Positions 61,738 to 64,000 of a stretch of DNA of 64,000 nt are shown in pieces. Source of the DNA: Shewanella marisflavi (lineage in GTDB: Bacteria > Pseudomonadota > Gammaproteobacteria > Enterobacterales > Shewanellaceae); the NCBI RefSeq assembly GCF_023283925.1, contig NZ_JAKIKX010000006.1:62001-126000 (forward strand), given 5' to 3'. The notes beneath the pieces were generated by a model. The model did not search any database and was not told where the DNA came from. It worked only from the letters and a program-made list of their open reading frames with translations. Numbering within the stretch: the first letter of the stretch is position 1; each line of letters begins with the position of its first letter. A program made the translations under genes and the position numbers.

Positions 61738-62601
61738 TTAGTGCTTCAGAATTTTAACCGATGCCGTCATGCCTATTCTTAGTTGCATATCTTCAGGCAG
61801 ATGATCGAGCTTAATTTTTACTGGAATACGCTGAGCCAGACGTATCCATTGAAAGCTAGGGTTAACATTGGGGAGCAGGGCATTGCCTGTACTGCCGTCA
61901 GATTTGGCAATACCATAGCCAATACTCTGAACCTGACCCTTAAGCATTGCATGGTCGCGCATCATCAGGGTGACCTGTGCTTTATCCTGGACATCGACAT
62001 CCATAAGATCAGTCTCTTTGAAGAAGCCTTCAATCCAAAAACTTGAGGCGTCGATCAAGGCAACCACAGGGTTGTTGGCAATCACTTGAGAGCCGACTCG
62101 GTAGTTGAGGTTGGTGATATAACCGTCCGTAGGGGCCGTTACCTTGGTGTACTGCAGGTTTAATCTGGCTTCCTCGACCTGTGCTTTGGCCATCAATAGG
62201 TTGGCCTCTGCCGTATCAATGGCATTTTGCAGGTTATTAAGGGTTAATTCTGATTGTGCACCTGGTGTCAGTTTTTCAAGGTTCACCGCGCGATGGGCCT
62301 CGTTTTTTGCCTTATCCACTAGTGTGGCCGCCTGTTTCTCATTGGCGATCGCCTTATTCAGGCTGGCCTGGTAAATACTTGGATCGATTTCAAACAAGAG
62401 ATCACCGCGTTTAACTTGTGAGTTGTCTTCGATCTGCATATTGATGATCTGGCCAGTGACTCTTGGCGTGATTTGAATAATATGGGCACGCACCTGGCCA
62501 TCTCTGGTCCAAGGGTTTTCAAGGTAAGTCTGATACTGGCTGTATAGGGTCGCAATGGCCGCTATAGCGATTATCGCCGTGATAAAATATTTTCTTAACA
62601 T
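61738..62601 (-). CDS. HlyD-family membrane-fusion protein (AaeA-like)
   Basis: 287 aa. One N-terminal TM helix (FITAIIAIAAIATLYSQY), the first lipoyl half (TPRVTGQIINMQIEDNSQVKRGDLLFEI, in outline), a coiled-coil (~80-150), the second lipoyl half (TAPTDGYITNLNYRVG) and a beta-barrel. It links the FUSC pump to an outer-membrane channel. Length and order match AaeA. Confidence 0.88.
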   Translation of the reverse strand: MLRKYFITAIIAIAAIATLYSQYQTYLENPWTRDGQVRAHIIQITPRVTGQIINMQIEDNSQVKRGDLLFEIDPSIYQASLNKAIANEKQAATLVDKAKNEAHRAVNLEKLTPGAQSELTLNNLQNAIDTAEANLLMAKAQVEEARLNLQYTKVTAPTDGYITNLNYRVGSQVIANNPVVALIDASSFWIEGFFKETDLMDVDVQDKAQVTLMMRDHAMLKGQVQSIGYGIAKSDGSTGNALLPNVNPSFQWIRLAQRIPVKIKLDHLPEDMQLRIGMTASVKILKH

Positions 62602-62613
62602 CTTGTTACCTAA

Positions 62614-62826
62614 TTAGAAAATTGAAATAAACTGACTAATCACACCAACGAAGATGATGGTGATTGAGAGCTCTGCTATAGCTGGTACTGCAATATACCT
62701 GTGCCAGCCAAGTCGGGTTCCGATAGCGGTAACCATGGCCGCGAGAAGGTAAGCCAGTATTCCAACAAGCAATAAGGGGGGGAAATAGACATCACCTAAT
62801 GCTATTTCATGGGGCATGATGTTCAT
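62614..62826 (-). CDS. DUF1656 membrane protein (AaeX-like)
   Basis: 70 aa with two TM helices (LLLVGILAYLLAAMVTAIG and ELSITIIFVGVISQF). The start MPHEIALGDVYFPP is typical of DUF1656. First gene of the operon, 12 bp before the HlyD gene. Its presence with HlyD and FUSC genes defines the AaeXAB-type module. Exact role unknown. Confidence 0.88.
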   Translation of the reverse strand: MNIMPHEIALGDVYFPPLLLVGILAYLLAAMVTAIGTRLGWHRYIAVPAIAELSITIIFVGVISQFISIF

Positions 62827-62936
62827 CTGTATTTAACCTTATGTATGTGAAAATGGCGCATCTCGAGGTTTGATGGCACCGTATTTTTGATAGGGTAGCG
62901 ATGTTAGTGGCTTGGCAAATAAAGTCACAATCACAT

Positions 62937-62957
62937 ATGACGGATCAAACCCATCAA
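62937..62957 (-). promoter_or_regulatory. Shared regulatory element, copy in the LysR/efflux intergenic
   Basis: TATGACGGATCAAACCCAT followed by CA, preceded by CAATCACA. It is 111-131 bp upstream of the DUF1656 gene and 108 bp upstream of the divergent LysR gene, where a LysR regulator normally binds to control both. Confidence 0.75.
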
Positions 62958-63064
62958 AACAGATAAACAAACACTTACGAATATGCTAGTTTAGGGCTTC
63001 AACATATCCTTTCGAATGGCTGGCGAATTAGTGCGGCATGTAAGATTTTTCAGGGAGTGGAATA

Positions 63065-63970
63065 ATGAACTTTAGCTTAGAACAACTGCTTGCTTTTGTT
63101 ACTGTTTATGATCTTAAGTCTTTCAGTAAGGCAGCCGTCAAGCTAGATAAGCATCGCACGACGATTGGCCAGGTGATCACTAACTTAGAAGATCAGTTGG
63201 CTATCACCTTGTTTGAGCGTATTGGCCGCTCTGTTGAGCCTACTCAAGATGCCGATTTACTCTATCACTACGCTAAGCAAGCCATAGAACAAACCCGTAC
63301 CTTCGATCGCGTCGCGTTAAGTCTGTCTTATGGCACGTTAGAGTCGGTGACGATTGCCTATCCGAGTTTTATTCCCCAGCATGTGCTCACTGTGATACGT
63401 CATGCACTCATAGAAGAATTTCCCTATATGAGGGTTAATCTATTGGTGCGTTCGAAAGCCGAAATTAAGAAGGGGATTCAAGACGGGTCTATTCATTTTG
63501 GCCTGGTCAACGTGTTCGAAAGTAAGGTGATAAGTAGTATCGATGCGGTGTTGATGCGTAGCATCGCCTTTGTACCTTTTACCAGCGAAAATAGTGAGCT
63601 GGCGCGAATGCCGTCGAATGAAACTTACACCGCAATGAAATCGACCCGCCAATTTGTACTCAAATCTATGCTTGACGATGATATGGAAAGTCGGGTGATC
63701 CTCTCCTCTCAGTATGAAGTGGTGGACCAGCAGACACTTATTATCAGAATGGTACAAGAGGGATTGGGCTGGGCATTGCTGCCACGAACCATAGTCCAAT
63801 CTGAATATTATTCAGACGATATTGTTGAGATTGAGCTCGATCAGCTTAAAGAAGCCGTCCATGTCCCCGTGTCACTCTGGTGTCAGCATTCAAAGCAGGT
63901 GATGATTGTTAAGAAAGTCATTTACAAGAGTATTATGGATTACCTTAAGGTGCTCGATTCACCAAGTTAA
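63065..63970 (+). CDS. LysR-type regulator of the efflux operon and probably of envelope genes
   Basis: 301 aa. HTH at ~3-60 (QLLAFVTVYDLKSFSKAAVKL, then HRTTIGQVITNLEDQLA), effector domain from ~95 (VTIAYPSFIPQHVL). The ATG follows AGGGAGTGG. It is divergent from the AaeXAB-like operon, the classical position for its regulator. The element in this intergenic recurs upstream of an outer-membrane barrel gene and the esterase-like gene, so its regulon may extend over 55-63 kb. Confidence 0.87.
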   Translation: MNFSLEQLLAFVTVYDLKSFSKAAVKLDKHRTTIGQVITNLEDQLAITLFERIGRSVEPTQDADLLYHYAKQAIEQTRTFDRVALSLSYGTLESVTIAYPSFIPQHVLTVIRHALIEEFPYMRVNLLVRSKAEIKKGIQDGSIHFGLVNVFESKVISSIDAVLMRSIAFVPFTSENSELARMPSNETYTAMKSTRQFVLKSMLDDDMESRVILSSQYEVVDQQTLIIRMVQEGLGWALLPRTIVQSEYYSDDIVEIELDQLKEAVHVPVSLWCQHSKQVMIVKKVIYKSIMDYLKVLDSPS

Positions 63971-64000
63971 CAATACATTGGTTGGCCTCTGCAACGTCAG

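Noticed and set aside
1-64000. CRISPR arrays, rRNA and tRNA genes
   Set aside because: No regularly spaced direct repeats, no rRNA-like sequence and no tRNA cloverleaf were noticed by eye; a tRNAscan run could still find one.

Overview
The window looks like chromosome of a marine Shewanella-type gammaproteobacterium. Supporting signs are the divergent glnA/typA pair with DUF4124-ntrB-ntrC nearby, the cpxAR-cpxP-fieF block, many periplasmic c-type cytochrome and lipoprotein genes, and a periplasmic DddY-type DMSP lyase beside a split flavocytochrome c. All assignments come from reading the sequence and from family knowledge; no database search was possible.

Layout. 1-2.8 kb: end of an M16 peptidase, a small envelope gene pair, trmL and a thiol dioxygenase. 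2.8-6.8 kb: an AT-richer island made of small genes each followed by an integron-type attC site, with no integrase in the window; two 137-bp inverted repeat copies bracket it and a 125-bp tandem repeat follows. 6.8-19.4 kb: an aldehyde dehydrogenase and its sigma54 activator, then a DMSP/acrylate block: acuI, LysR, Tat-exported flavoprotein, tetraheme cytochrome, DddY, outer-membrane porin, LysR and TetR. Three copies of the dyad TTGGAA-N4-TTCCAA lie in front of the flavoprotein gene and dddY. The likely pathway is: the porin admits DMSP, DddY cleaves it in the periplasm to DMS and acrylate, and the cytochrome/flavoprotein pair may use acrylate as electron acceptor, while AcuI detoxifies acryloyl-CoA in the cytoplasm.

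19.4-28.3 kb: Cpx envelope-stress genes with CpxR boxes, fieF, and a TetR-MFP-RND efflux operon. 28.3-31.8 kb: a secreted lipase with a DUF4785-like lipoprotein, and a LysR gene. 31.9-41.1 kb: the nitrogen-control genes ntrC, ntrB, DUF4124 and glnA, with NtrC enhancers and a sigma54 promoter. Inserted among them are an Lrp-type regulator whose stop codon lies in a MITE-like element, a PrnB-like/class V aminotransferase pair and an M14 peptidase. 41.5-43.3 kb: typA.

43.8-64 kb is an envelope-lipid accessory region. It holds three paralogous outer-membrane barrel proteins, an Omp85-type barrel, two patatin lipoproteins, a DUF4056-like lipoprotein, a phospholipase-D lipoprotein, a carboxylesterase-fold lipoprotein that has lost its catalytic residues, and an AaeXAB-like efflux operon with a divergent LysR. 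A shared ~29-bp element lies upstream of the esterase-like gene, one barrel gene and the efflux operon, which suggests a single LysR-controlled regulon. This region and the cassette island are the parts most likely to hold undescribed biology.
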